This document shows positions 37,038 through 47,739 of a DNA stretch of 64,000 bases, one piece after another (position 1 is the first letter of the stretch; every line of letters begins with the position of its first letter). The notes under the pieces were generated by a model. It worked only from the letters and a program-made list of their open reading frames with translations. It was not told where the DNA came from and made no database searches. The position numbers and the translations under genes are program-made. The DNA lies in the NCBI GenBank assembly GCA_037783545.1, contig JBBELK010000003.1, positions 62,001 through 126,000 of the forward strand, in the 5' to 3' direction. Source of the DNA: Henricia sp. BOLD:AAB3569 (lineage: Eukaryota > Echinodermata > Asteroidea > Spinulosida > Echinasteridae).

Positions 37038-37643
37038 GGCTGTCGGGTTGGCGTAGTGGTACGTTTCTCGCCTTTGACCTCTGACGCCCCGGGTTCGATT
37101 CTGGGGCGCGATATGTTTTTTCCGTACCGCTGTTTAGCGAACATTGCTTCTGATTGGTTTAACCCCCATGCATATGTTGCATACTGATGTGTTTCGTTGA
37201 TTAACTACCTCAACATAACCCCACACCATACCACACTCTTTCCTCAATTAATAGTGAAAAAAATTAATACGACTCTGAGGAGATTCGATCCTGCCATCTC
37301 TCGATTTATAGCACTACGTCTTAACCACTAGACTACCAAACGACTCGACATCAACATATATTCATTTACAATGCACCAATCAAACGCCTCGATGAAGCCC
37401 CATAGCGAATATGTGGTACGGAAAAAATATCGCTTCCGGGGCGTGTGTATTGGGTTTGCAGTCCCTACTTGACCGCGTGGGTTTTCCCCTGGGGATTTCT
37501 CTGGGGTTTTTTCCTAACACTTATAAAACTGCAACTCCTTCGTCATCTCAAGTTGATAATAAAGTATAGCTAAAGCTAAAACCCGTATAGTAAATGGCAT
37601 AAAGGGCCTAGTTGTCGAAGATGCCATAAAATAAACAACAACA
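37038..37643 (+). mobile_element. tRNA-derived SINE, split by a MITE
   Basis: The tRNA-like head has an A box TGGCGTAGTGG and B box GGTTCGATTC. The body continues at 37443 (TGTGTATTGGGTTTGCAG) to a CAACAACA tail. Flanked by a perfect 11-bp duplication TAATTGGACGA (37027-37037, 37644-37654). Without the insertion the SINE is 271 bp. Confidence 0.9.
37108..37433. mobile_element. MULE-like MITE inside SINE head
   Basis: Inverted ends GCGATATGTTTTTTCCGTACC are flanked by a 9-bp duplication with one mismatch (TTCTGGGGC / TTCCGGGGC), the size typical of Mutator-like elements. Internal sequence is related to the MITE at 61947-62341, including a tRNA-like segment on the minus strand (37276-37349). 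Confidence 0.75.
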
Positions 37644-37654
37644 TAATTGGACGA

Positions 37655-38235
37655 TGTCCATCCTAACGGGTGGAGCTGGTCATGGTTTTGATTCAGAATG
37701 GTGTAAATAATAGTTAATTTGTTATAAAGTAAAGGTGTTATAAAGGGTAGTTGAAATCCGAACACAGACCCCATCCCATACTTTATAATAAATTACTTAA
37801 AATTCAAGTACTTGTTTTCCTTGTCTGTATTGAGGTTGGTTTAGAATAAAACTGCTTTTCATTATTTATTTATTTATTTGTATTTTTGGTTTTTTACTTT
37901 TAGTTTGCTTTTTGACATGCACATTTATTATGTTGAATAAACTGATACTAAGCCAGCGCCGTACGTTGGTTTAATTTGAATTTAAAGAGCCGTATGGCAG
38001 ACGTTTCTAAGTTGTTATGAATTCAATAATATATAATGAACGCAAAAAGTTGTTTATACCGATTTATATGAGAGTTTACAAAAATTGGGTTAGTTCCGCC
38101 CATTGGAATGAAACAGTATTGTGAAGTACTTGCAGACATGGCAGCAACATACATTACAACTATCGAGTTGAAATCGGGTTCTGTGCATCGTGATTGACAC
38201 TTCCTTCCTGAGTACTTATTGGCCGGTTCAGACTA
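37655..38235. other. AT-rich upstream region of the host gene
   Basis: It has a (TTTA)n-like run at 37863-37880. No ORF is supported. A CCCATTGG (inverted CCAAT) at 38098-38106 may belong to the promoter below. Confidence 0.4.
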
Positions 38236-38272
38236 GGGGCGGAGCCAGGAACAATGGATCGGTCTATTTAAG
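38236..38272 (+). promoter_or_regulatory. putative promoter of the NTF2-like gene
   Basis: A GC box GGGGCGGAGCC (38236-38246) lies 19 bp before a TATA-like TATTTAAG (38265-38272). The first ATG is ~115 bp further on. The order and spacing suit a Pol II promoter starting near 38295-38300. Confidence 0.5.
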
Positions 38273-38386
38273 TGTTGCCTAGAGTCGCCTACGACTCACC
38301 ACTGACACTCACTGCCAATTGAAACACATCAATTGTAATTTTTGGCTATCCACTGTGACAGCAGTTTGCGGGTGTATCTGTGCATC

Positions 38387-38468
38387 ATGTTGACGTATAC
38401 TCTCTTTCTTTGTACCTGCGTGCTGGGTGCTGCATCACTGCGGTATCAGAAACGTTCGTTTGAAGATG
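38387..38468 (+). CDS. exon 1 (signal peptide) of NTF2-like gene
   Basis: 27 codons plus one base. ATG in CATCATG; donor G|GTATGG at 38469. Ends in phase 1, matching exon 2. Confidence 0.7.
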
Positions 38469-41400
38469 GTATGGTATCTTTACATTTTTGGCTGTTCCGA
38501 CACTGTCGGAAAAGCCTTTGTTTTCGTTACGATTTTTGTTTGGCTGTTCCGACACGATACTGTCTTTTGTCTATTTTTTTACACACTTTTTCGCGCACTT
38601 GAACATTGATGATTAACTTCTAGGGGTTTCCCCGGTGTAAACCCCCTGCTACGCGGTGTATGCATCTCGAACGCCCCTTCAGGCTGCGTTCAGGCGTACA
38701 ATAGACAGCCGAGGGGTGACATGTAGGCATGGCAATTGGCTCTAAACTAATATGGCCGTCGGAAAAGTACCATTGCAAATGCATAGGGACACGGTTCAGT
38801 GATTTGTAGTTTAGAGCCAATTGCCTAGGCAACCAACAAAAGATGACGTATTCACTTCGGCAGTCAATTCGTGCTACTCCGAAGTAATGCGTGCGCATTG
38901 CACTCGGGTCACATTACGCAAACGGCAAGTCTGCGGTCCGCATGCGCGAATGACCATCAGTCAAGATGGCCGTCTCTTGCCATGACTACACACACACACA
39001 ACAATCGCTGTTTTACTGCTCACAAGAAACTGAAGAAAATACAGACCTTTTAAGTCGTGAGAACTTTTGCATTATATGTGACCCGCTCTCCAAAAAAAGG
39101 TATTAAGTCGCGCTGGCTAGTATTCTTTTGGCGACCATAAGAAGAAATCTGTGGCATTTCTACGCTCATTAAAATACCAAAACACAAAATAAATTCCAGG
39201 CGTAACGCAAACATTCCAGGGGGAACACAGATATTCCATGCGGTATCTGGGCACCCCCGGGAATTTCCATTGTATTTTGGTATTTTATTGATCGTGGATT
39301 TGCCGCGGATTTCTTTTTATGGTCGCAAAAAGAATACTAGCCAGCGCGACTTAATACCTTTTTTTGCAGAGCGGGTTACATATTCACGTATAATTGCAAC
39401 TGTTTCCCATTGGAACAATCTATACGGAGATTATCTACCGACTCGAGATAAAGTATAGCAAAAGTGCTAATTGCTCATGCTCCAGAGGCATCCATAACTG
39501 TACGTGATAAAGGACACATGATTGGCATCTCGCTCTTTTTGAAAGTTTGATAATGACAGTGCTTGATTACTGTTGCACTGTATGGGGTAGTATACATTAT
39601 ATTGTACTGTTCTCAAGGGATAGTATTTTTCCCCAAAGATAATAATTTACTGCCACGACATATTGTCCGAAAACCCCGTCTACAAATTTGCCATAATACG
39701 TGGATCAGACCACTGTGTGAAACTGTTTATGTCGTTTTATATGCGTAATGTAGGTTTTCTCGCTCGAATTTATCAGAAATGAATATGAATTTGTGTTTGA
39801 AAGTGCATGTTCGTGTAATTTCTATCAGATCGCTATTTCTCTGTTCTTATTTATTTTTTACACTATTAAATTTTGTTTAAAGACATTCAAATTTGTGCGC
39901 TAAGCTATTTATTTTCGAACTTGCTTTATTCAATTTTAAACTATCAAATCGTTGCTAAATTTGGCACACGCTGATTTTACGCGTTTTTTTTCTTTTTTTG
40001 GGCGTTCTATTTTTACTTTTCCTTTCGTTTATGTACAACCAATTTAGCACTTCAAAATAATCACATGTAAAGAAAACCAAATATTAAGTAAAAGAAAACC
40101 ACATAACAGAGTTAAAGGCAGTATACATCATTGGTAATCTCGTAAATCAGAAATGTTCACAGATTTACGCCTAACTTACACAATATAAACATGATGACCG
40201 TAGAAAACTTTCCCTGAAATGGTTTTGTCGGAAGTGCTATAGTCTTTGAGAAATGAGTAAAACAATTAGTTTTCGTCTCATGAGACGAAAATTCAATTCG
40301 CCCCAAAACCATTTCGCCCGAGTGCCATTTCGCCCCAAATTACTTCGTCCAAACACTACTTCGCCCAAATGCCACTTTGGCGAAGTGGTTTTGGGGCGAA
40401 ATCACTGCAAACCCTTTTTTGACTGTTTTCTCAAAGGTTAGACGAAGTACGGAGCTGGTTTTTGCTCAGGTTGGTTTTAATCATGTATATCTTCAATGAC
40501 ACAGTGGGATAAAACTATATGTAACAGTTTACCAATCATGTATACTATCTTTAAATTAACAATCAGCAAATTTTTGCTTTTAGTGGCAAGCTCCCTTTTT
40601 AATCACTTGTATTATTTAACCGAGGTTTAATTTTCGTTGATACATTTTTCCCTAATCGCTTACACTTTAGATAAGTACAACTAAAGCCACAATACTAAAC
40701 TGCAAACACACGCCGTTCACGAACGTGCAGAATATATGCAAAACTTAAAGTACCTTTTAGTTGTTTTCGCACCAACTGCTATACAGAAGACGACCAATGC
40801 AATCACTTAAAGGGGGAATAAGAGTTTGTACTGTCCGAATACTGGGCCTCGCCAAAAATCACGATTTATTTGAACCAGTCGATAGTCTATGAAAATAAAT
40901 ACAATCTTCCTACCTTTTTAGATCCATCCACTTTATGATTTTGGACTATTTTCACAATGAAAAGTATCGTGTCGGCGGGCAATTTTTATGCAAATATCAA
41001 TAACCAGGGCGTAGCTGTGCACGTGATACGTCTGGACGTGGCGACGTACGCGCAAAATATGTTCTACATAGGCCGTTTTCGAAACGTTCGGTGTTTTACG
41101 TTCAGGCTCGGTATTTGAATTCGATGTCCTCCTTTGTGTGTAGTTTGCCCTCGTGGATTCTCTTGGTGTTAATAAATATGCTCAAAAGGGATGAACGCTC
41201 AAATGAACATTATCCCATTTTTTGTTTTTTTAATTAATTAAAGAGGCATGGAGCTGCATATTTTGTGGCACAACATTGGCGCGCGCACCAGGCCGGAGCC
41301 ACAGACGAAGAAGGTATAGTTTTGAAAACAGCAAATATGTCAGAGCTGAACTACAGAGGGCGCTGATCACCGAGCAAATATTCACATAATCCGTCAATTT

Positions 41401-44400
41401 TTCGCATATTTGGAAGGTAAACCTACGATGATCAATTGTCCTTAATTTTCAACAGGGGTGGAGTTTTCTTATTTTTTATTCGGAATTGTAACCGCGGATC
41501 AATACAATATCTCTTTATTCTCGTGAAAAGCGGCGAAATAAACTCTGATTTCCCCTTTAACAAATAAAGGTATATTAACACGGACCTTTTTTGTGTGCAT
41601 TTCTGTTGTAAATCAAATGACATTATTTCTATAAAGTAGATGTTTGTACCAATTAAGATAGTTCATACAACACACAAACAAATGCAAACAACACACGAAG
41701 TCGATCAGTTATCATGCGAAACAAATATTTAATTAATTGATGGGAATGTATGGAAGAGAAGGCCTCAGAGGATATGAGGGACATCCAGAAAAGAAAGGTA
41801 AAGAGGATGAAATTAAAGAAAGAAACTAAAACGCATTTTTTAAAGACCTGTAACTTTAATAGACTGCCGAAGTGAATACGTCATCGTTTGTTGGTTGCCT
41901 CTAGGCAATTGGCTCTAAACTAAAAATCACTGAACCGTGTCCGTGTGCTTTTGCAATGGTGCTTTTCCGACGGCCATGTTAGTTTAGAGCCAATTGCCAA
42001 GGCAACCATGTCACACTTCGGCTGTCTATTGTTACGTCGACCGGCACGGTCATCAATTTTATGAAATGTGATTCAGGAAAATAAAACATTGCAAGAACGG
42101 GAAGAATATGAACTTGAAGTCCTTTCACTTGTGAAGTTGGGTTGTTCTAAACAATCACAAGTTTTCATACACATCTCAATCAACTTCAAATGACCGTTGT
42201 GTGTGTCTCGAATGCTAGTCTTGGTGCAAGACAATACTGCGTGATATTTGTCACTGACCGCCCTAGATTGGTTCCCGATCCCTATAGATTGGTTCGCTTA
42301 TTGCGAAAATATAGGGATCGGTAAAGTGCAGCCATGACGGGCAGAATTCTGCCCGTCACGTGGTTATTATTATTTTTATTGTTTTAGTAAGTGCGCAGAT
42401 TTTGCATTGACATTTGTAACTTGGCCGTGCGTGTCGAACATATCCAATTATAAAAAACACAATGCGCACGCGCAAAGACGACCAATTACAGATCAAGATG
42501 AAGCGCCCTTTACCTGTCCTTATATTCTCCTGTGTGAATATGTGGACGGGAACCAGTCTATGACCGCCCGCGCGCTAACCAACATTCACCGACAATCGCC
42601 AAGAGTGGGCGCCATACACACTACTGGCACGAACAACAGTTAGACTGGTCCCCTGTCCATGTGCACTACGTTGCTCTCGCTATACAAGGACAGGCACACG
42701 CCGAGCAATAACCACGGGTGATTGGCCGTTGTATTACCATGCGTGATTGGTCGTTGTATTTAATATATGCATGATCTATTTTTAGAGTTTGCTCAACAAC
42801 GAGTGAATTTCGCAATCGTTAATTTTGTCGCTGGGTTTTGCATATCCCATTCAATCTTTGCCATCCCTTATAATTCTTTAGTAATTTTGGCAGTGGTGTA
42901 CTCGTCAACGCCCAGGTTTGTCCCGATACATTACTTTTTACTTGAAATGGCGCTGTTTGCCGTATTTTTAAGCCGCCAAACATCAATATCACCAGGTGTG
43001 CGGCCGTTGTTCAAAATCGAACGAAGGCGCGCGTGCTGTATTCTGAGCGCCTGCTTGGCGCTTGCGCAAACCGTGACACAGTCCTTTAATTTGCATAAAT
43101 ATCCAGGAATTCCTGGATATTTATGCCAAACATGGCGGCGTGTACCTGTCCTCATATACGACGGAGGGGAAGTAAATATGAGGACAGGGAACCAGTCTAG
43201 AACAACAGTGTGCATGGCGCCCTCTCTTGACGACTGTCGGTGGTCGTGGTTATCTAGACTGGTTCCCGCCCCACATATTTCACATACAACGACTGAATAT
43301 GAGGACCGGCTACTATCGTGTTTAAAATAGCACTTTTAGCATTACGTCATGCATTTATTTTTAGGAGCACATAACCGTTAATTTTCAAAGCGCGCTGCGC
43401 GCTATATGGCATGAGTGTACAACAATTTGAAAGGGGTTATTCCATATTTGACCAATACAAATTTAATATATTAACCTTAAAATATTAAATATGCCCATTT
43501 TAATATACATGTAGGCTAGCATCAAAAAGAAAATTCAAACCTTGTCTGCATCACCATGATCACCCAGTGAGCTCCATTTTTTAAATCTGCTGTTGCAATC
43601 CCGTAACTATAGCCACTGACAGCCACTGGGTATAGTTTTAAATCCGTGGCATCACCATAAATACACACGCAGCAGCACGCGTACGTGCACGCGACGTCAA
43701 TTCAAATTCTCGAAACAATGACGAAGTGTACCCGACGATTAACGGTAACGTCCGGACGACCGGACGTGCATTCGGGTAACTTCGGGAACCTTCGGAAAAA
43801 GGAGGAATTCCTCCTGTTTCAAAATGGCGAAATTGGCGGCTGCCGGACCTTAAATTCAGTCTAGTCAAAGAATTTTTGGTCCGGGTACCAGACTAGTGGT
43901 TATCGCGCGGCGGTTAGTGACAATTATCACGCAGATACGTCCTGCACCAAGACTACTCGAATGCAGGTTATCGGCCGTTGCTGTGCAGTGGTTTTCAAAA
44001 GATGTGTTTTTTTGTTGTTTTTTTTGTGCGGGTGTGTTGGCGAAAGTACATCAAATTTCTCCGTTGTGTAATGTCGTGGGTTTTTGAAAGCCTGACATTC
44101 AAGCTGAGAACGTCACTATAAGCAGTGTAGGCCTACATCGGCCACTTGGGACGGTCGCTTGAAACTTGTGATGCTTTTTTTATAGCTTTCATGTCAATAA
44201 AGAAGCATTACAATGTATATATTTACCTGTTTGATTCTCTAAAATAGAACTGTATATGTTGCACAATAGTGACCACAGACATGGAAAGAAAGAAATTATC
44301 GAAAATACATTATTGAGTTTTGTGCGTTGTCATTGCCTCTCCTGTTTTACACAGCTTGCCAATAATGTTAATTCATTTGGGAAGTGCGTGCGAAAATTTG

Positions 44401-47400
44401 GCCAAAGTGTGTGGTTTTGAACCATGTGTCTTGAATTGTAAATACAATGTTTTATTTTAAAATCAATGTTTTTAGTTTAGGGGTTCGTGTACATTATTTC
44501 TCGACGCGTGGTAGGTTTTTACTTGTACTAGTACATCGAAATATTGATGTGCACACGGTGTGTATAAGCGTTTGGGAAAAAACTAAGACATCTTATGCTA
44601 CGTTTACACCATGTCCCCGGCAGTCCCGGCGCCCCGGTAGAGGAGTACCGGGGAGGCACCGGGATGGACGTCGGGGAGCGTAGGGGACCGGGGTGGCGAA
44701 ACGTGAATGACCGTAGCTCACCCTTGCTACCGGCCGGTGAGCAGCTCTGTCAAAAAATTTGCCCCGGCAGTCCCGGCACTAATGAGAATCGTCCTGGGCC
44801 GCAGTGGGACGGGGCTTCCGTCACAGGGCGTGACGGACCGCAGTGTGCCTTGACTCACCGGGGTGTGGCACCTTGGGGTGCCGGGGAACTCTGATCGCGG
44901 CCGGTGCCTCGCGCTCCGCCACGTTTGGAACCCCACGGTCTGCCAGGGCCCGACACGGTAGCGGCCACAGCATGGTGTGAATGCGGCCTGGTAAACTGCG
45001 GTGCGCCAAGGTGTGTGACGGTTGTTGCTCACGGCCAGTTACGCCTCACTGCGTCGCGCTCCAGGACGAAGTGAAAATGAAGGTGTGGAGCGCACTATTT
45101 ATACCAACCGGGGCTCACCGGGAGACCACCGGGTGACCACCGGGGCGTGAAACGTGACAGCTGCCACGCACACCGTCGGGAACGTATTGGGCCGGGACAA
45201 CAAATGTGACACGAACGGGACGGACGTGAGGCACCGCATTAGAACTTAGCAGGCCGGAACCGGCACGGCGCGCCACGCTTTACGTACCGGGACGTAACGC
45301 ACCGTGGTAGAACGCAACACACCGGCCCAACTAGGGCCGAGTCGAGCCAAAGTAATAAAAAGTTCTACGGCACGCTACGTTTTGGCCAAACCGGGGCGCC
45401 GGGACTGCCGGGGACATGGTGTAAACGTAGCATTACTTTCGTCATTAAAATGATTCCTATGCTGATCAAATAGCAAATTTACGTCTACACCTTACGTCGG
45501 CGATCAAGTATCATCTTTCCATTCAATTGGCACGGCTGAGATAATGGAGTGCCAGTGAAGCAAAAGGCCTCGTCACCACGACATCATCAACCTAATTGTT
45601 TTATTTGTATATTCAAGTAAACAGTGTTAAAGAAACTAAACGTGTGGAATTATGGTCAAGCTTCTTTTAATTATAATGTCACAATGCCAAAATGTTTGCT
45701 TATTGACGAATGCATTTTACCACAATGGTCTTGGCGAGAGGCTTTGGATGATTTTTGCTGGTATTTCCATTATGAGCGTGGTTATAAATTTGATTGCAGA
45801 ATTTTTCCAATTGCGTGCTTGAAAAACCAATTGGATGTTCTCTTTAAATAAATGAACGGTGGTCCTAAATTGCATTCAAGTTCGCGCTAAAACGAATGTA
45901 AGCCTATTTGAAACAAATTTGGGTGGTATTTTGTCAAACTTGAGCGAGAAAACATATATTATAATGGGAAATTTGAACACGGAGTTTTCAGAAATGTATA
46001 ATTTAGATATAATTTAGATAACTTAAATTTAAAGATAAAATAAATTTTAAGTGAACTGGGACCTAATATCTTGTACATGTATTTCACACGTACCCCATTG
46101 CAAAACAAATGTTCCTTTTTTTAATTGTAACATAGTGCGTGCCAAAATTGATGCAATACATGCGACGTACGCCGCAGCTCTAAAGGCACGCGACAAAGAA
46201 ACCATACTCAGCCTTTCCCATCCAGACGTGCGAACGCTTGCCAACAACTATCCAACACTGATTGGAAAGGACTGTAAGTTTGATGTTTTAAGGCCCGTCT
46301 AAACGAGCCAACATGTATTGACCAACAAGGTCCAACAGCTATCTCACGATGTCGGCCGACCGAAAATTGAATAATGTGCATGGATGCCACTCCAGACAAC
46401 ATCCAACATCATCCGACATGTTTGGTCATGTGATGCCCAACTTTCCTAATTCTTCCAGCAAATGATGGTCGATGATGTCATGCATAAACCAGCTTCACAA
46501 AGGAGGATATTTTTGTTTACCAATTTTTGCGATTGCACTTCAAATAAGCAGCAAAAACGATAAACATTCACACACAAAATTAGCCTACGTAACTAAGGCC
46601 CGTCTATACAAGCTAACATTAATCGGCAAACGAAAACCAACATGAAGTTGGAACTTGAGGCAGTGCATGGATGCGCTCGTCCACACGACCCAACATGATC
46701 CAAAATTATCTCGACTGCGGTTGGCTGTTGCCTTCAGGCGTTCTACTCCGCTATTGGTCCGTTTTATCCAAAAGCTCCACCAAGGGGAGCATTTTCTTCA
46801 CTGTCCCATGGGACGAAATTAAGTTTAGATAATCAAAGCAACAAGCGCAGCAATAATGAAAATTAATACTAAAATTTAATTGTGACAGCTTTGGACCCTA
46901 ACATGGATTGGATCAACATGGTGGGAGATGTAGAAGTGAGCACACAAGAATTGGGACCGAAGGATCCAAATGCTAGTTTCCTCTACGAGCGTACCAACAT
47001 CGTTATTTACAACACGGATGGGGACGTCATGGCCGATCTGAGGTGAGTTTTGGGCGGGTGAGTGAATTGGGCCTCCTGAATCACTTCTGCTGAATGCAAG
47101 CTGTTGATTAGAAAGGTGCCCGACTACTAATGAGTTCCTAGCCTCGTCTTCAGGTCGAGGCTTGGAGCGCATACGTAACCGGCACATTTCTAATGAGCAG
47201 TTTGTATTATACATAACTGATACAGAGGACAAGATTGAATCGTTCAAACGTTTGACTCTCAAATTTCCGACTAATCACAATTAGACACTTTGCACCGGCG
47301 GCCATGACGGGGCAGATTTTCATATTTAAATGATGTGACAATAGATCCACAAAGTTCCTCATCTTGCATGAAACACGGTGACAGTGTGACTGCCCCCTGT

Positions 47401-47626
47401 CATGGCCGCCCATGCAAAATGTCACCAACTCGACTGATTTACTACATGTATTTATATTTGTACTGTTAATGTACAACACTTCTGAAGTTGACTTTGTGTG
47501 ATTTTGTTTCACAGGCGCTTGATCATTTGGCAAAAACAAGATGACAGTTACCTGGCCTATATTGTGATGTCCAACGTTGACCATGAAATAAAACGGCCAT
47601 CATGTAGTTCTGACTCTTTTATTTAG
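38387..47626 (+). CDS. secreted NTF2/SnoaL-like (DUF4440-type) protein, four coding exons
   Basis: Host gene inferred from splice sites and matching phases: exons 38387-38468, 46136-46273, 46889-47042 and 47515-47626, giving 161 codons. Residues 1-16 are a hydrophobic signal peptide (MLTYTLFLCTCVLGAA). A helix typical of the NTF2-like fold follows (VRAKIDAIHATYAAALKARD, 28-47). Then come NYPTLIGKD, a strand region YERTNIVIYNTDGDVMADLR, and a final strand pair RLIIWQKQDDSYLAYIVMSN, which resembles the ..WKKQDGKW.. ending of DUF4440 domains. The length suits a single domain. Function is unknown; related domains are binding or lyase/isomerase scaffolds. No catalytic residue can be assigned. The phases 1/1/2 all join without a stop, which supports the model. 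Intron 1 is 7.7 kb and rich in MITEs. An additional small exon in intron 1 cannot be excluded. Confidence 0.75.
38485..38560 (+). repeat. hairpin array fragment, type C Helentron-like
   Basis: GGCTGTTCCGACACTGTCGG and AAAGCC, followed by TTTGTTTTCGTTACG and a second partial GGCTGTTCCGACAC. The 3' flank is almost that of type B hairpins (TTTGTTTTCGTTTTG), but the stem is different and still paired. It lies just inside intron 1. Confidence 0.6.
38699..38868. mobile_element. MITE, AATAGACAGCCGA family, copy 1
   Basis: ~170 bp with inverted segments GGCAATTGGCTCTAAACT / AGTTTAGAGCCAATTGCC and terminal CAATAGACAGCCGA..TTCGGCAGTCAATT. A second copy in opposite orientation is at 41858-42031. Both are in intron 1. 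Confidence 0.75.
39077..39380. mobile_element. MITE with ~75-bp inverted repeats and TA duplication
   Basis: 304 bp, ends TGTGACCCGCTCT..GCGGGTTACA with inner TTAAGTCGCGCTGGCTAG on both arms. TA flanks both sides, as for Tc1/mariner-type elements. No coding. Confidence 0.75.
40270..40401. repeat. TTCGCCC-rich hairpin repeat
   Basis: Perfect palindrome TTTTCGTCTCATGAGACGAA plus its last bases at 40270-40291. Then an inverted pair TTCGCCCCAAAACCA / TGGTTTTGGGGCGAA encloses several TTCGCCC words. In intron 1; probably a small foldback element. Confidence 0.6.
41858..42031. mobile_element. MITE, AATAGACAGCCGA family, copy 2
   Basis: Inverted relative to the copy at 38699-38868. Starts AATAGACTGCCGAAGTG, ends CACTTCGGCTGTCTATTG. 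Confidence 0.75.
42335..42358. repeat. 24-bp perfect palindrome
   Basis: TGACGGGCAGAA and its exact complement, centred on GAATTC. In intron 1. Confidence 0.9.
42540..42660. mobile_element. small foldback, AGACTGGTYCCC family
   Basis: Inverted ends TGGACGGGAACCAGTCTA / TAGACTGGTCCCCTGTCCA around a ~80-bp interior. The same terminal words recur at 43187-43267 and, varied, at 61530-61669. Confidence 0.55.
43093..43126. repeat. 34-bp perfect palindrome
   Basis: GCATAAATATCCAGGAA and its exact complement, centred on GAATTC. In intron 1. Confidence 0.9.
43145..43267. mobile_element. foldback, AGACTGGTTCCC family, with a nested hairpin
   Basis: GGGAACCAGTCTAGA / TCTAGACTGGTTCCC (43187-43267) adjoins a hairpin CCTGTCCTCATAT..ATATGAGGACAGG (43145-43188). 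A 187-codon ORF crossing it is not taken as a gene. Confidence 0.55.
44596..45432. mobile_element. GC-rich DNA element with TTA duplication
   Basis: 837 bp with ~43-bp perfect inverted ends TGCTACGTTTACACCATG.., flanked by TTA (44593-44595, 45433-45435). Its GC- and CpG-rich interior repeats the words CCCCGGCAGTCCCGGC. The 3-bp TTA duplication fits PIF/Harbinger. No transposase is encoded. It lies in intron 1. Confidence 0.8.
46136..46273 (+). CDS. exon 2 of NTF2-like gene
   Basis: Acceptor TTTTTTTAATTGTAACATAG at 46116-46135; donor ACT|GTAAGT at 46274. Starts with two bases completing the exon 1 codon (Val) and encodes the first long helix. Confidence 0.75.
46291..46640. repeat. MITE fragments, GGCCCGTCTAAACGAGCC type
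   Basis: Two direct copies of the motif GGCCCGTCTAWACRAGCYAACA start at 46293 and 46596 in intron 2. No complete element boundary was found. Confidence 0.45.
46889..47042 (+). CDS. exon 3 of NTF2-like gene
   Basis: Acceptor AATTTAATTGTGACAG; donor GAG|GTGAGT at 47043. Encodes the variable loop and central strands (YERTNIVIYNTDGDVM). Confidence 0.75.
47284..47425. mobile_element. small foldback MITE in intron 3
   Basis: GACACTTTGCACCGGCGGCC and the complement of CATGGCCGCCCATGCAAAAT form ~35-bp diverged inverted ends about 75 bp apart. Confidence 0.6.
47515..47626 (+). CDS. exon 4 (terminal) of NTF2-like gene
   Basis: Acceptor GTGTGATTTTGTTTCACAG. Encodes RLIIWQKQDDSYLAYIVMSN and a short hydrophilic tail; stop TAG 47624-47626. 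Confidence 0.75.
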
Positions 47627-47731
47627 AAAAGGGTCATAACCGTTGACAACTATGTAAAGGTTTTTCGACTGTACATGTAGCTGTGGACGAATGAATGATT
47701 TGACTTGACCTTGGAAAATAGGCCACATTTG

Positions 47732-47737
47732 AATAAA
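47732..47737 (+). terminator. polyadenylation signal AATAAA of NTF2-like gene
   Basis: 106 bp after the stop codon. Another AATAAA lies inside the last exon (47586) and is less likely to be used. Confidence 0.55.
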
Positions 47738-47739
47738 AT

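Noticed and set aside
37038..37107. Functional tRNA gene
   Set aside because: A and B boxes are present, but the cloverleaf does not fold well and the sequence is the head of a dispersed SINE with a target duplication.
42767..43330. 187-codon plus-strand ORF
   Set aside because: It runs through a perfect palindrome and two foldback repeats inside the host gene's intron 1, and has no domain-like features.
44595..45032. GC-rich ORFs on both strands as host exons
   Set aside because: They lie entirely inside a TTA-flanked DNA element and reflect its GC content.
45624..45851. 75-codon ORF before exon 2
   Set aside because: Its phase and position do not fit the splice model, and there is no recognisable domain or splice site pairing.
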